This document shows, in pieces, positions 1 to 5,681 of a stretch of DNA of 7,718 nt. Source of the DNA: Methanocorpusculum sp. (lineage in GTDB: Archaea > Halobacteriota > Methanomicrobia > Methanomicrobiales > Methanocorpusculaceae); contig DALTWR010000033.1 in the NCBI GenBank assembly GCA_029986975.1, positions 1 through 7,718 on the forward strand, given 5' to 3'. The translations under genes were made by a program, and so were the position numbers. The notes under the pieces are model-generated. The model worked only from the letters and a program-made list of their open reading frames with translations, made no database searches and was not told the DNA's origin. How positions within the stretch are numbered: the first letter of the stretch is position 1; the number at the start of each line of letters is the position of its first letter.

Positions 1-1
1 G

Positions 2-67
2 GAGAAAGTGTTGCCGGATAAGGTAAAGAAAGGGATTCGGAGTGCGTTGAAGATGATGGGGAGATGA
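2..67 (+). CDS. C-terminal end of an unidentified protein (partial)
   Basis: Reading in frame 2 from the left edge gives 21 sense codons and then TGA at 65-67. The peptide starts EKVLPDKVKKGI and ends ALKMMGR; it is basic and probably helical, like the tail of a cytoplasmic enzyme or nucleic-acid-binding protein. The other two forward frames hit a stop within the first 24 bases, so this is the only forward frame that can be a gene end. The 5' part lies outside the window and I cannot assign a family. It is convergent with the RhuM-family gene to its right. The evidence is an open frame and plausible composition only, so it remains tentative. Confidence 0.45.
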   Translation, partial: EKVLPDKVKKGIRSALKMMGR

Positions 68-293
68 AAGAAACAAAAGAGGAAACTGATACGGTTAATG
101 GCGGACGTATTTTCCTCAGGCATGGCGGAATAAAATTCCCCACTTGTGCCGATATAAAAAACCCGGTAACAGCCCTCTATTAGAGAATAGAGGTAATTGA
201 ATATATCACAAGCTTTGATTTGTAAAAAGTATATAACGTAATTTCAGGATAGCACAGACTTTGTCAAATCCTTCCAAAGTATGCCCTCATAAA
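64..293. other. Intergenic region between the two convergent left-hand genes
   Basis: This stretch separates the incoming + strand gene from the stop of the minus-strand RhuM-family gene. It contains a 39-codon open frame (64-183, +) whose ATG overlaps the TGA of the upstream gene in an ATGA junction, but it lacks a well-spaced Shine-Dalgarno site and resembles nothing I know. A small hairpin sits at 174-193. The rest (about 194-290) is A/T-rich, with runs such as TATATC and AGTATATAAC and no convincing gene. It is probably the shared 3' termination zone of two convergent genes. Confidence 0.5.
174..193. terminator. Small hairpin between convergent genes, possible terminator
   Basis: The arms CCTCTAT and ATAGAGG form a 7-bp stem around a TAGAGA loop. 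Read on the minus strand it lies downstream of the RhuM-family gene and is followed, 12 bases later, by a T6 run (A6 on the + strand, 156-161). On the + strand no T-run follows. The stem is weak, so this is a modest candidate for 3' end formation. Confidence 0.3.
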
Positions 294-1319
294 TTACTCG
301 CCGGGTGGTTTTTCATGAATGTATGCTGCTGTTTCTTCTTCAATTCTTCTTATGTCCGCCATGAATAAATCATAATCGCTTTTTAGATTTGCAAGCTCGC
401 GTCTGCGGTATTCTTTATACTCACGTTCAGCTTTTTCTACTGCTGCTTCATGAGATATTGTCCCATGTCCTTCCAGTATTTTTCGCCGGCTCGCTATAAT
501 TTGTTTATCCAAGGCATCAACCCAGTTTTGCATGGTCATAGGGATTTCGTCAAGTGCCTGAAGCTCAGCAAAATCCAGAAATTGAGACACCATTAAATTC
601 AGCCGCTGCAGTTCTTTTTCGGAGAGATAATTTTTGGCGATTTTAACATCATCCACAGTGACATATTTTCCTTTGAAGTTTGTCATACCTACGAATGGTT
701 TTTGGTTATCAACACGTTCGTATATGAGTTCAGCTGCCGTGTGTTCGTGAACCGCATAGTGCAGCTTGTTTTGTACAGCTGCAAAAAAGGTCAGAGTGAT
801 TTTGGATCGCGGGTCATAGTCGATTGCTGTTGCATAAATATCTGTAACCTGTTGATAGAGGTTTCGTTCGCTCGAACGAATGTCACGGATTCTCTGCAAC
901 AGTTCTCTGAAATAGCGGTTTCGTCCGTTTTTGAGCCGTTCATCATCGAGAGTGAATCCTTTTTGAATATACTCGTGAAGGCGCTGTGTTGCCCATCTTC
1001 TAAAACGGGTGGCAACCGGGGATTGTATTCTGTATCCTATTGCAATTATGATGTCGAGATTGTAGTGAGCTGTGTTTCTTTTTACCTGTCTGTTCCCTTC
1101 TCTTTGAACTAACAAGAATTCCTTGTGGGTTGCATCTTTTGGCAGTTCACCTTCTTTGTATATGTTGTTTATGTGCAGACTGATGTTTTGCTGTGTTGTC
1201 TGATATATTTCTGCAAGCTGTGTTTGCGTTATCCAGATGTCTTCCTCTGCAAAGCGGACGTTTATGGATGTTTTTCCGTTTTCGTCTTCGTAGAGGAGAA
1301 TGTTGTTTTCCTTTATCAT
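294..1319 (-). CDS. rhuM: RhuM-family protein (virulence RhuM family)
   Basis: This 341-residue cytoplasmic protein matches the RhuM family along its full length; members are usually about 330-345 residues. The N-terminal segment has the family's DIWITQTQLAEIY...NISLHINNI pattern (about residues 27-53), a helix-turn-helix-like region, followed by HYNLDIIIAIGYRIQSP and FRRWAT (85-111). The centre carries IYATAIDYDP and VQNKLHYAVHEHTAAELI (161-199), and the tail carries GTISHEAAVEKAEREY (286-301), all typical of the family. RhuM was first named in Salmonella pathogenicity island 3, and homologues are common beside type I restriction-modification genes and mobile elements; their biochemical role is not established. 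Here it stands alone, convergent with the left-edge gene and separated by 338 bases and a terminator hairpin from the operon upstream. No good Shine-Dalgarno site precedes the ATG. The family call is firm; any function is inference. Confidence 0.9.
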   Translation of the reverse strand: MIKENNILLYEDENGKTSINVRFAEEDIWITQTQLAEIYQTTQQNISLHINNIYKEGELPKDATHKEFLLVQREGNRQVKRNTAHYNLDIIIAIGYRIQSPVATRFRRWATQRLHEYIQKGFTLDDERLKNGRNRYFRELLQRIRDIRSSERNLYQQVTDIYATAIDYDPRSKITLTFFAAVQNKLHYAVHEHTAAELIYERVDNQKPFVGMTNFKGKYVTVDDVKIAKNYLSEKELQRLNLMVSQFLDFAELQALDEIPMTMQNWVDALDKQIIASRRKILEGHGTISHEAAVEKAEREYKEYRRRELANLKSDYDLFMADIRRIEEETAAYIHEKPPGE

Positions 1320-1657
1320 GAGTTTATCTTTGTTATTCCGGTTTCTGGTCAGGTTCTTCAGTGCGGCGGAAGTTCTTTCGATTTACAAAAGAGGAACTGG
1401 TATTTCTTCGATTGGAAATCATAAGACAGTGATACGTACGTCTCCAAAGCGGGCTGCTTCGGCGTTATGTATATTATATTAGCATAGTGAGAGAATAAAC
1501 TTTCAGTACGGGGTTTAGAAGAAGAGATTGTTGTTACATCCATGACGGAAAACGGGAAAGTATCTCTTTAATTCTCTCCCCCCCTCTCCGATTTGAATTT
1601 AAAGGCATTTATGAGGGGTGTGATGGGTTTAATGACAGTTTGATAAAGAGAATGCAG
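1320..1657. other. Gene-poor spacer upstream of the RhuM-family gene
   Basis: No convincing gene lies here. A 61-codon minus-strand open frame (1543-1358) has no Shine-Dalgarno site and no recognisable features. The stretch should hold the promoter of the RhuM-family gene. Two A/T-rich candidates for a minus-strand TATA box are visible: AATATAATATAC around 1468-1480 and TTTAAATT around 1594-1602. Both would give a long leader, so neither is assigned. A run of seven C residues (1578-1584) and an 8-bp palindrome ACGTACGT (1434-1441) also occur. Confidence 0.5.
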
Positions 1658-1698
1658 AAAATAAGCACCATGAGACGAAGTCTCATGGTGCTTATTTT
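1658..1698 (-). terminator. Perfect 19-bp hairpin terminator at the 3' end of the minus-strand gene block
   Basis: The left arm AAAATAAGCACCATGAGAC (1658-1676) and its exact reverse complement (1680-1698) flank a 3-base GAA loop. On the minus strand the hairpin contains the stop codon of the 142-residue protein (1694-1692) and ends in TTTT, followed by CTGC. The position at the very end of a five-gene block and the U-rich last stem bases suggest transcription termination or mRNA 3'-end protection. It is nearly self-complementary, so it could act on either strand, but no + strand gene ends here. Confidence 0.7.
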
Positions 1699-2120
1699 AA
1701 TTCACTCATAGGCGTCAGACGCCCGTGATTTATATGCATCTGGTTTTCTGTCCATTCGCACAGCACAGGCTCATCCTCTGTTTTTTCAATCGTAAAGTAA
1801 TGCAGATCATACAACCCCTTCTTAGAAATTTTATAGCACATAATTATAGCCTCACACTCCGGAGGCGCATCAGGTTCAGGCAATAAAATATGCAGTGAAC
1901 AGCGCTTATCCTTCATACCCATAGGCACTATCTTGAAATCATCTTCTGTATATGGCGAGGTCTCACCGGCATACTCAATATCAACTGCCCGCTGAAACAG
2001 GTCTGCAAAAAACTTCCCCTCTTCTCTGATGATTTTTGCAAGCAGATTTTCCTTGTGCTCAAAGAAAAGCGTCGGAAGCGCACAGTGCTCTATGTAAAGA
2101 CGTAACAGACGTTTATCCAT
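1692..2120 (-). CDS. Conserved-looking hypothetical protein, 142 residues
   Basis: I do not recognise this family. The protein is soluble and mildly acidic, with no signal peptide or membrane segment. It has an N-terminal helical part (MDKRLLRLYIEHC..., then KIIREEGKFFADLFQRAVDI) and a C-terminal, probably beta-rich part with CSLHILLPEPDAPPECEAIIMCYK, LYDLHYFTIEK and EPVLCEWTENQMHIN. It could be a small ligand- or protein-binding alpha/beta domain; no catalytic motif is evident. The ATG at 2120 is preferred because TGAGG lies 8 bases upstream. The longer frame from 2150 would add ten residues but has no Shine-Dalgarno site. The gene lies 63 bases downstream of tmk on the same strand, after a T7 run that may partly terminate the tmk transcript, so it may be the last and weakest-expressed member of that block. 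The stop codon lies inside the 19-bp hairpin. Confidence 0.75.
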   Translation of the reverse strand: MDKRLLRLYIEHCALPTLFFEHKENLLAKIIREEGKFFADLFQRAVDIEYAGETSPYTEDDFKIVPMGMKDKRCSLHILLPEPDAPPECEAIIMCYKISKKGLYDLHYFTIEKTEDEPVLCEWTENQMHINHGRLTPMSELK

Positions 2121-2164
2121 AGCTGCTGCCTCAGATAAACAACTCCACATAAACTCTGCTGCTC

Positions 2165-2171
2165 AAAAAAA
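2165..2171 (-). terminator. T7 tract just after tmk, possible archaeal U-tract terminator
   Basis: Seven consecutive T residues on the minus strand (A7 on +) start 12 bases past the tmk stop codon. Archaeal RNA polymerase can stop at U-rich tracts without a strong hairpin, and none is seen here. The tract could reduce read-through into the 142-residue protein gene. Confidence 0.35.
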
Positions 2172-2183
2172 GCATACCCTCAT

Positions 2184-2786
2184 CTATTTCTTCCACGTCG
2201 CCCGCTCTCTGATACTCCGCTCCACAAAATCCAGAATCGTCTCCGGCGGAAGCGTTGCATCAACTAACACAAACCTGAACGGCTCTTCTTCCATCCGTGC
2301 AAGATAATTCTTCTGCACAGCCTCTAAAAACTCCTTCTGCTCAAAGTGTTCAGTCTCCCCGCGACCTGACACCCGCATCAAAGCTTTTTCCGGGTCGATT
2401 AAAAGAAGGAATGTGAGGTCCGGCGTAATCGACCAGCCTTTATGAACAGCAGTAAGCCACGCTAACGGATTCGGGTGCACCCCTTTAAGTGACACCTGCT
2501 GATACGCAAACCGTGAATCAGTGTAGCGGTCAGAGATTACAATCTGCTTTTTATCAAGCGCAGGGCGGACGACATCTGCGAGATGCACCGCATGATCTGC
2601 AACAAAAAGCGCAGCTTCAGCAAGCGGGTCGCTGTTATCAGCGATTGCCTTTCGGACGGCGTCTCCAAGATACGGAGACCCCGGCTCCCGGGTAAACAAA
2701 ACATCAAGGTCAGAAAGCCGCGTCTTTAAACCCTCATAAAGCGTCGATTTTCCTGAGCCGTCAATTCCTTCCAGCGTAATCAGCAT
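2184..2786 (-). CDS. tmk: Thymidylate kinase (dTMP kinase)
   Basis: The enzyme phosphorylates dTMP to dTDP with ATP in the cytoplasm, the step after thymidylate synthase on the way to dTTP. The 200-residue length is normal for the family. The P-loop is GIDGSGKS (residues 7-14), the TMP-binding REPG is at 33-36, the SDRYTDSRFAYQ motif is at 85-96, and a lid-like segment RVSGRGETEHFE is at 138-149. The P-loop has Gly where the human-type enzyme has Arg, and the lid carries Arg138 and Arg142, which fits the bacterial (type II) arrangement. A strong Shine-Dalgarno GGAGGGTGA ends 3 bases before the ATG and lies inside the end of the HisA-like gene, which tmk overlaps by 7 bases; translational coupling is likely. 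The stop is TAG at 2186-2184. Confidence 0.95.
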   Translation of the reverse strand: MLITLEGIDGSGKSTLYEGLKTRLSDLDVLFTREPGSPYLGDAVRKAIADNSDPLAEAALFVADHAVHLADVVRPALDKKQIVISDRYTDSRFAYQQVSLKGVHPNPLAWLTAVHKGWSITPDLTFLLLIDPEKALMRVSGRGETEHFEQKEFLEAVQKNYLARMEEEPFRFVLVDATLPPETILDFVERSIRERATWKK

Positions 2787-3448
2787 AGTTCACCCTCCTG
2801 AAGAAGTTCAAGCGGGATATGTTTCGTATGAACTGCAGTAGAGATAATAGCGCCGTCGAATCCAATCTCTTTCAGCAGCTCAAGGTCTTCTACCGAAGAA
2901 ACGCCGCCGCCGTAAAACAACGGCTTCTTTGTTGCCGCACGAAGTTTTTCCGCGTACTCTCTGTCAATACCGCAAGCAGTTCCCACTGAGGTGATGTTGA
3001 GGATAATGTATCCGTCAAAGTTTGCCGCATCTGCAGATTTCAGACAGGAAACCGGGTCTTCTCCATTGGGTATTACTTTGCCGTCTTTTGTATCAATGCT
3101 TAAAAATCCGCCTGAGAACTCTTCAAGCGGCGCATCAGCGGTTTCAGTTCCTACAATAGTGTTAATCGGTTTCGGCAGATACTCTTCAGGAATTGTTGTC
3201 CCTCTGTCTGCATAAAGTTCAGAAACCATGCCGGCGAGTTTCAGAATCGTTTCTGTGTGATCTCCTTCGAGCGCGATTCTGTCAAGGTCTGCGGCATAGA
3301 GATACTTCGGCTTCATAAAAGAAACATAGGAAAACGGCTCGGCTGATGGAGACAAACCCCATGTCAGCGGAGCGTACTCACTGCGGTTTCCTGATTTGCC
3401 GTGAACCACAACTCCGTCTTTTAAGTCTATAGCGAGTACCAGTTTCAT
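2780..3448 (-). CDS. HisA/HisF-related TIM-barrel protein (archaeal hisAF-related family)
   Basis: This 222-residue protein belongs to the His_biosynth TIM-barrel superfamily but to the archaeal HisA/HisF-related branch rather than to true HisA. The barrel start AIDLKDGVVVHGKSG (residues 6-20) keeps the first catalytic-type Asp (D8); LSIDTKDGKV is at 116-125; FYGGGVSS (178-185) and GAIISTAV (199-206) are the two phosphate-binding loops. The second position, usually TDI...DG in HisA, reads LNITSVGTACG (150-160), so the second catalytic Asp is not conserved. It should still bind a sugar-phosphate-like ligand, but a histidine-pathway isomerase role is unlikely; the substrate is unknown. The ATG lies one base after the cofE stop (TGATATG), with no clear Shine-Dalgarno of its own, so it is probably translated by coupling from cofE. 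It overlaps tmk by 7 bases at the 3' end. Confidence 0.82.
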   Translation of the reverse strand: MKLVLAIDLKDGVVVHGKSGNRSEYAPLTWGLSPSAEPFSYVSFMKPKYLYAADLDRIALEGDHTETILKLAGMVSELYADRGTTIPEEYLPKPINTIVGTETADAPLEEFSGGFLSIDTKDGKVIPNGEDPVSCLKSADAANFDGYIILNITSVGTACGIDREYAEKLRAATKKPLFYGGGVSSVEDLELLKEIGFDGAIISTAVHTKHIPLELLQEGELC

Positions 3449-3449
3449 A

Positions 3450-4187
3450 TCAGATGTGGATTGCTTTTCTGATGAAGTCTTCTTCTTTGGTGAAGTAGAG
3501 ATTGTCGTGACCTTTCCACTCGCCGCAGCCGGAGAACTTTACGGCAGGGATTCCGTTGTTGCTTTCTCCCATGATGAAGTTGGAAAATGCGGCAATCTCA
3601 TCAACAACAGCTTCTTCAGTGATTTCGAGTTCGAGTCCGAAAAGGTCATGGTCTCCTCTGAAATCACGGATTGCAGTCATGCCGGACCAGCCAATCGCTG
3701 TCCCGCACTGTCCTCTCCTGAATGCTCTGCCGCAGGTATCAGTAATGATAACGCCTACCTTCTTTTTGCAGATCTCAAAGATGCCGTTTCTGATGTTTTC
3801 AGCATCTTTCATAGGGTCTTTCGGGAGGATGATGATGTTTTCTCCTTCGATATTGCTGTTGTCAACGCCCGCTCTGACTCCCACGTGTCCGCAGGGGACT
3901 TCTGATAAGATGAACGGGTATTCAATGATGACATCTTTGGATGAGTCAAGAATTCCCTGTAAGAACCGCGGATTTTCTCCGGTCAGTTTTGAGATGTTAA
4001 AAGCGCGCTGTGATGGTTCAATATCAGCTAATGCACGGGTGTAGCCGAACGCTTTTGAAACGATGGTGGATGCGATACAGACGATATCTCCATCGGCAAA
4101 TTCAGTATTTTTGCAGAGGATTGCTGCAATGTCATCGCCTTTTTTAATCAGAGGGATGCCTTTAATTCCTGTTACCTGAACAGACAT
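3450..4187 (-). CDS. cofE: Coenzyme F420-0:L-glutamate ligase
   Basis: CofE adds glutamate residues to F420-0 using GTP and divalent metal, giving the gamma-linked polyglutamate tail of coenzyme F420, the main hydride carrier in methanogens. Counting from the preferred start the protein is 245 residues, the family's normal size. Visible landmarks are GIKGIPLIKKGDD (7-19), VSKAFGY (43-49), the GVDNSN metal-site region (107-112; D109), ITDT (148-151; D150, T151), CGTAIGWSG (161-169), RDFRGDHDLFG (174-184) and a C-terminal GCGEWKG. D109 and D150 fall at the numbers I recall for metal-binding residues in the Archaeoglobus enzyme. The open frame extends 20 codons further, to an ATG at 4247, but that extension spans a TATA box and has no family similarity, whereas MSVQVTGIKGIP fits CofE N-termini. 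The ATG at 4187 lies about 26 bases from the TATA centre, so the mRNA is probably leaderless. It is followed after one base by the HisA-like gene. Confidence 0.95.
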   Translation of the reverse strand: MSVQVTGIKGIPLIKKGDDIAAILCKNTEFADGDIVCIASTIVSKAFGYTRALADIEPSQRAFNISKLTGENPRFLQGILDSSKDVIIEYPFILSEVPCGHVGVRAGVDNSNIEGENIIILPKDPMKDAENIRNGIFEICKKKVGVIITDTCGRAFRRGQCGTAIGWSGMTAIRDFRGDHDLFGLELEITEEAVVDEIAAFSNFIMGESNNGIPAVKFSGCGEWKGHDNLYFTKEEDFIRKAIHI

Positions 4188-4208
4188 AGTTTCATTTTGG
4201 TTTGTATC

Positions 4209-4217
4209 ATATAAAAG
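4209..4217 (-). promoter_or_regulatory. TATA box of the cofE promoter
   Basis: The minus strand reads CTTTTATAT (then GATAC) between the stop of the upstream regulator gene and the preferred cofE ATG. The centre lies about 26 bases from the ATG at 4187, the usual archaeal TATA-to-start distance, so transcription should begin at or next to the initiation codon. This gives cofE-hisA-like-tmk a promoter separate from that of the regulator. Confidence 0.7.
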
Positions 4218-4252
4218 AGATTGGTTTTGTAAGCGTACCTGCCGCATTGGTA

Positions 4253-5053
4253 TTACCGCACCGGTATCAGGTACTTCTGCATGTACTTAAACAGCAGTTC
4301 TATGAAAAATGTGTGTTCCAAAAGAAGCACGGTGCCGGATAGTTCTCCGTTTGCGTTATCTATGAGCAGGATGGTTATTCTATCGGAAATAAGTGCCAGT
4401 TTGGTGTTGTGGCTTCGTTCTGCGGATTTTTGTTCATAGTTTTCATACTTAGGCATTATGTCTTTGAGACTTTCTTCGCCGAAGATAGAGCAGCGCACGG
4501 GAATTTTCTCTGCATCTGTCTGGTCTTTTACGACGATGTAGAGGTTTACTTTTTTTGCGATTTTTTTAAGTTGTACTGCGCTTATGATTTTGTTGAAGTA
4601 TTCGGTATCATATACGCCAATGACTAACTCTTCCTGTGTTCTCTGGATGATGGTCTGGAGATGGTTTTCTATTGCCCATTTTGAGTGAAGTCCGTAGGCA
4701 TGGGTTTCGAAGGGGAATTTTTCGGCGAGGGTGTTTTGCTCGTATTCTTTCAGATAGTTTTCTGCGTGTTCGAATTTTTCCATCTCGCGGCTTTTGAGTG
4801 CAGCAAAGGTTTTTTCTATGTCGCAGCAGGCATACCTGAGAGGATTGTTTCCGATGACTGCGGCAAATCCTTTTTTGTCGAGACTTTCAAGGGTTTCATA
4901 GATTTTGTTTCGCGGGATGGCGTTTACTTTGTAGATGTCCTGGATTGTTGCGTATTTGAGCTGATACAGGACGAAATAGACACGCGCTTCATAGTTTGTC
5001 ATGCCTATTTTTGTCATTTCGGATACGAATTCATCTTCCTGCAGAGTATTCAT
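4253..5053 (-). CDS. TrmB-family transcriptional regulator
   Basis: The 266-residue protein has the TrmB architecture. A winged helix-turn-helix occupies about residues 10-76 (MTNYEARVYFVLY, ATIQDIYKVNAIPRNKIYETLESLDKKGF), a charged coiled-coil-like linker runs from about 84 to 112, and a C-terminal effector/dimerisation domain covers about 118-266 (AIENHLQTIIQRTQEELVIGVY, ISDRITILLID). TrmB proteins bind DNA as dimers and in characterised cases sense sugars or other metabolites; the ligand here is unknown. The C-terminal part has the phospholipase D-like fold expected of the family but no HKD catalytic motif. The ATG at 5053 has a weak GGAG 9 bases upstream. It lies just upstream of cofE on the same strand and diverges from a small winged-helix gene. 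Control of cofE, tmk or itself is plausible from position but not shown. Confidence 0.85.
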   Translation of the reverse strand: MNTLQEDEFVSEMTKIGMTNYEARVYFVLYQLKYATIQDIYKVNAIPRNKIYETLESLDKKGFAAVIGNNPLRYACCDIEKTFAALKSREMEKFEHAENYLKEYEQNTLAEKFPFETHAYGLHSKWAIENHLQTIIQRTQEELVIGVYDTEYFNKIISAVQLKKIAKKVNLYIVVKDQTDAEKIPVRCSIFGEESLKDIMPKYENYEQKSAERSHNTKLALISDRITILLIDNANGELSGTVLLLEHTFFIELLFKYMQKYLIPVR

Positions 5054-5093
5054 GTATATGTCTCCGTGAGGGGTTTGAATGGGGATTTTATGT

Positions 5094-5107
5094 TACTTAT
5101 GTAAGTA
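5094..5107. promoter_or_regulatory. Candidate operator palindrome at the TrmB-type regulator promoter
   Basis: TACTTA-TG-TAAGTA is a perfect 6-bp inverted repeat with a 2-base centre. It lies one base downstream (on the minus strand) of the TATA box of the regulator gene and before the predicted transcription start near 5085, where a bound protein would block pre-initiation complex assembly. Dimeric winged-helix proteins bind such sites, so autoregulation is the simplest reading; this is inference from position. Confidence 0.5.
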
Positions 5108-5117
5108 CTATATATTG
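5108..5117 (-). promoter_or_regulatory. TATA box of the TrmB-type regulator gene
   Basis: The minus strand reads CAATATATAG, about 60 bases before the ATG. A start about 26 bases downstream would give a leader of roughly 30 bases containing the weak GGAG site. The element is nearly symmetric, so it could also serve rightward transcription. Confidence 0.55.
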
Positions 5118-5286
5118 TGGGTTTTGTGAGGGTATTAAGGTATGCAGAGAGCTCAATTCACTGTAAGCATAATATTATCCTCACTTCCATCTGATGATTT
5201 AGGCCATTTTCCATTTCGTATGGCACCCTCACCTGCATAATGTGGTACCATGCACAGTAACTTTCTATTGATATTATTTCAGGTCA

Positions 5287-5296
5287 GATATATGAG
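5287..5296 (+). promoter_or_regulatory. TATA-like element upstream of the small winged-helix gene
   Basis: ATATATGAGT lies about 52 bases before the ATG at 5344. A start some 26 bases downstream would give a short leader of about 28 bases that carries the Shine-Dalgarno GGAG (6 bases before the ATG). A small inverted repeat TCCCG...CGGGA (5310-5326) spans the predicted start point. Confidence 0.4.
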
Positions 5297-5343
5297 TAGA
5301 GTTTGTCTCTCCCGAATTATCCGGGAACCTCATGGAGTGTTAG

Positions 5344-5589
5344 ATGACGCAGAATTATACTGATAAACAAATGCGGCTTATCAATTATCTAAAAGCTGCT
5401 ACAGCGAAGGGGAGTATTTATTTTAAGGCAAAACATATCGCGTCCGAGCTTGGTGTTACTTCACGGGAGATTGGAACGACGCTGTCGATTCTTGCAGAGC
5501 AGTGTCAGGAGTTTGATATTGTGCGCTGGGGATATTCGGGAACGAGTACGACGTGGAAGATCACGAAAGCTGATGCAGATATGAATTAA
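5344..5589 (+). CDS. Small archaeal winged helix-turn-helix protein (DUF7123-like)
   Basis: The 81-residue protein is a single winged helix-turn-helix domain. Helix 1 is KQMRLINYLKAA (8-19), helix 2 is AKHIASELGV (29-38), the recognition helix is SREIGTTLSILAEQ (40-53), and a wing runs through FDIVRWGYSGTSTTWKIT (57-74). It resembles small stand-alone winged-helix proteins conserved in haloarchaea and methanogens, annotated as DUF7123 as far as I recall; the key shared pattern is YF.A..IA.ELG..S.E.G..L and WGYS..TTW. No target or ligand is known. The ATG follows an in-frame TAG directly and has GGAG 6 bases upstream, which fixes the start. It is monocistronic, diverges from the TrmB-type regulator, and is followed by hairpins and a T-tract. 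Confidence 0.82.
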   Translation: MTQNYTDKQMRLINYLKAATAKGSIYFKAKHIASELGVTSREIGTTLSILAEQCQEFDIVRWGYSGTSTTWKITKADADMN

Positions 5590-5606
5590 AACAGCTGACG
5601 GGTTTT

Positions 5607-5680
5607 TCGGGAAATGGTTTCCCGACAGGCTGTCTGGTTTTGTGCGCGCTTTATTTAGAGCGGGCAATAATTTCTTTTTT
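5607..5680 (+). terminator. Tandem hairpins and T-tract after the winged-helix gene
   Basis: TCGGGAAA-TGG-TTTCCCGA (5607-5625) is a perfect 8-bp hairpin starting 18 bases after the stop codon. A second stem, CGCTTT-ATTT-AGAGCG (5647-5662, one G-T pair), is followed by TTTCTTTTTT at 5671-5680. The second hairpin plus T-tract looks like the main termination site. Confidence 0.6.
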
Positions 5681-5681
5681 C

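Larger units (their letters stand above)
5054..5343. promoter_or_regulatory. Divergent intergenic region between the TrmB-type regulator and the winged-helix gene
   Basis: This 290-base region must drive both divergent genes. It holds the regulator's TATA box (5108-5117), a palindrome just downstream of it (5094-5107), and a TATA-like element for the rightward gene (5287-5296). Between them (5118-5286) I see only a KpnI-like palindrome TGGTACCA (5243-5250) and a 32-codon open frame from 5142 (+) with no recognisable features. The length leaves room for several regulator sites. Confidence 0.6.

Noticed and set aside
702..1112. 136-codon + strand frame opposite the RhuM-family gene
   Set aside because: It lies wholly antisense to a well-conserved family protein, and its Cys/Val/Phe-rich product has no family features.
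1358..1543. 61-codon minus-strand open frame upstream of the RhuM-family gene
   Set aside because: No Shine-Dalgarno site, no recognisable domain, and low-complexity-like composition. It probably reflects chance openness in the spacer.
1570..1590. C7 run and flanking CT-rich stretch as a sign of phase variation
   Set aside because: It is not within a gene or between promoter elements of a supported gene, so a switch has no target here.
3456..4044. Long + strand frames (149 and 162 codons) opposite cofE
   Set aside because: They are antisense shadows of a strongly conserved enzyme, with no initiation signals.
5142..5240. 32-codon + strand frame in the divergent intergenic region
   Set aside because: Although the symmetric TATA box at 5108-5117 lies at leaderless distance, the product has no features and the element is better explained by the regulator gene.
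5243..5250. TGGTACCA palindrome, with nearby TGCAT and ATGCA, as an operator
   Set aside because: The outer and inner repeats do not share a centre, and it lies far from either predicted promoter.
5292..5363. 23-codon frame from the ATG in ATATATGAG overlapping the winged-helix gene start
   Set aside because: Its ATG lies inside the TATA-like element, it lacks a ribosome site and it runs out of frame into the real gene.
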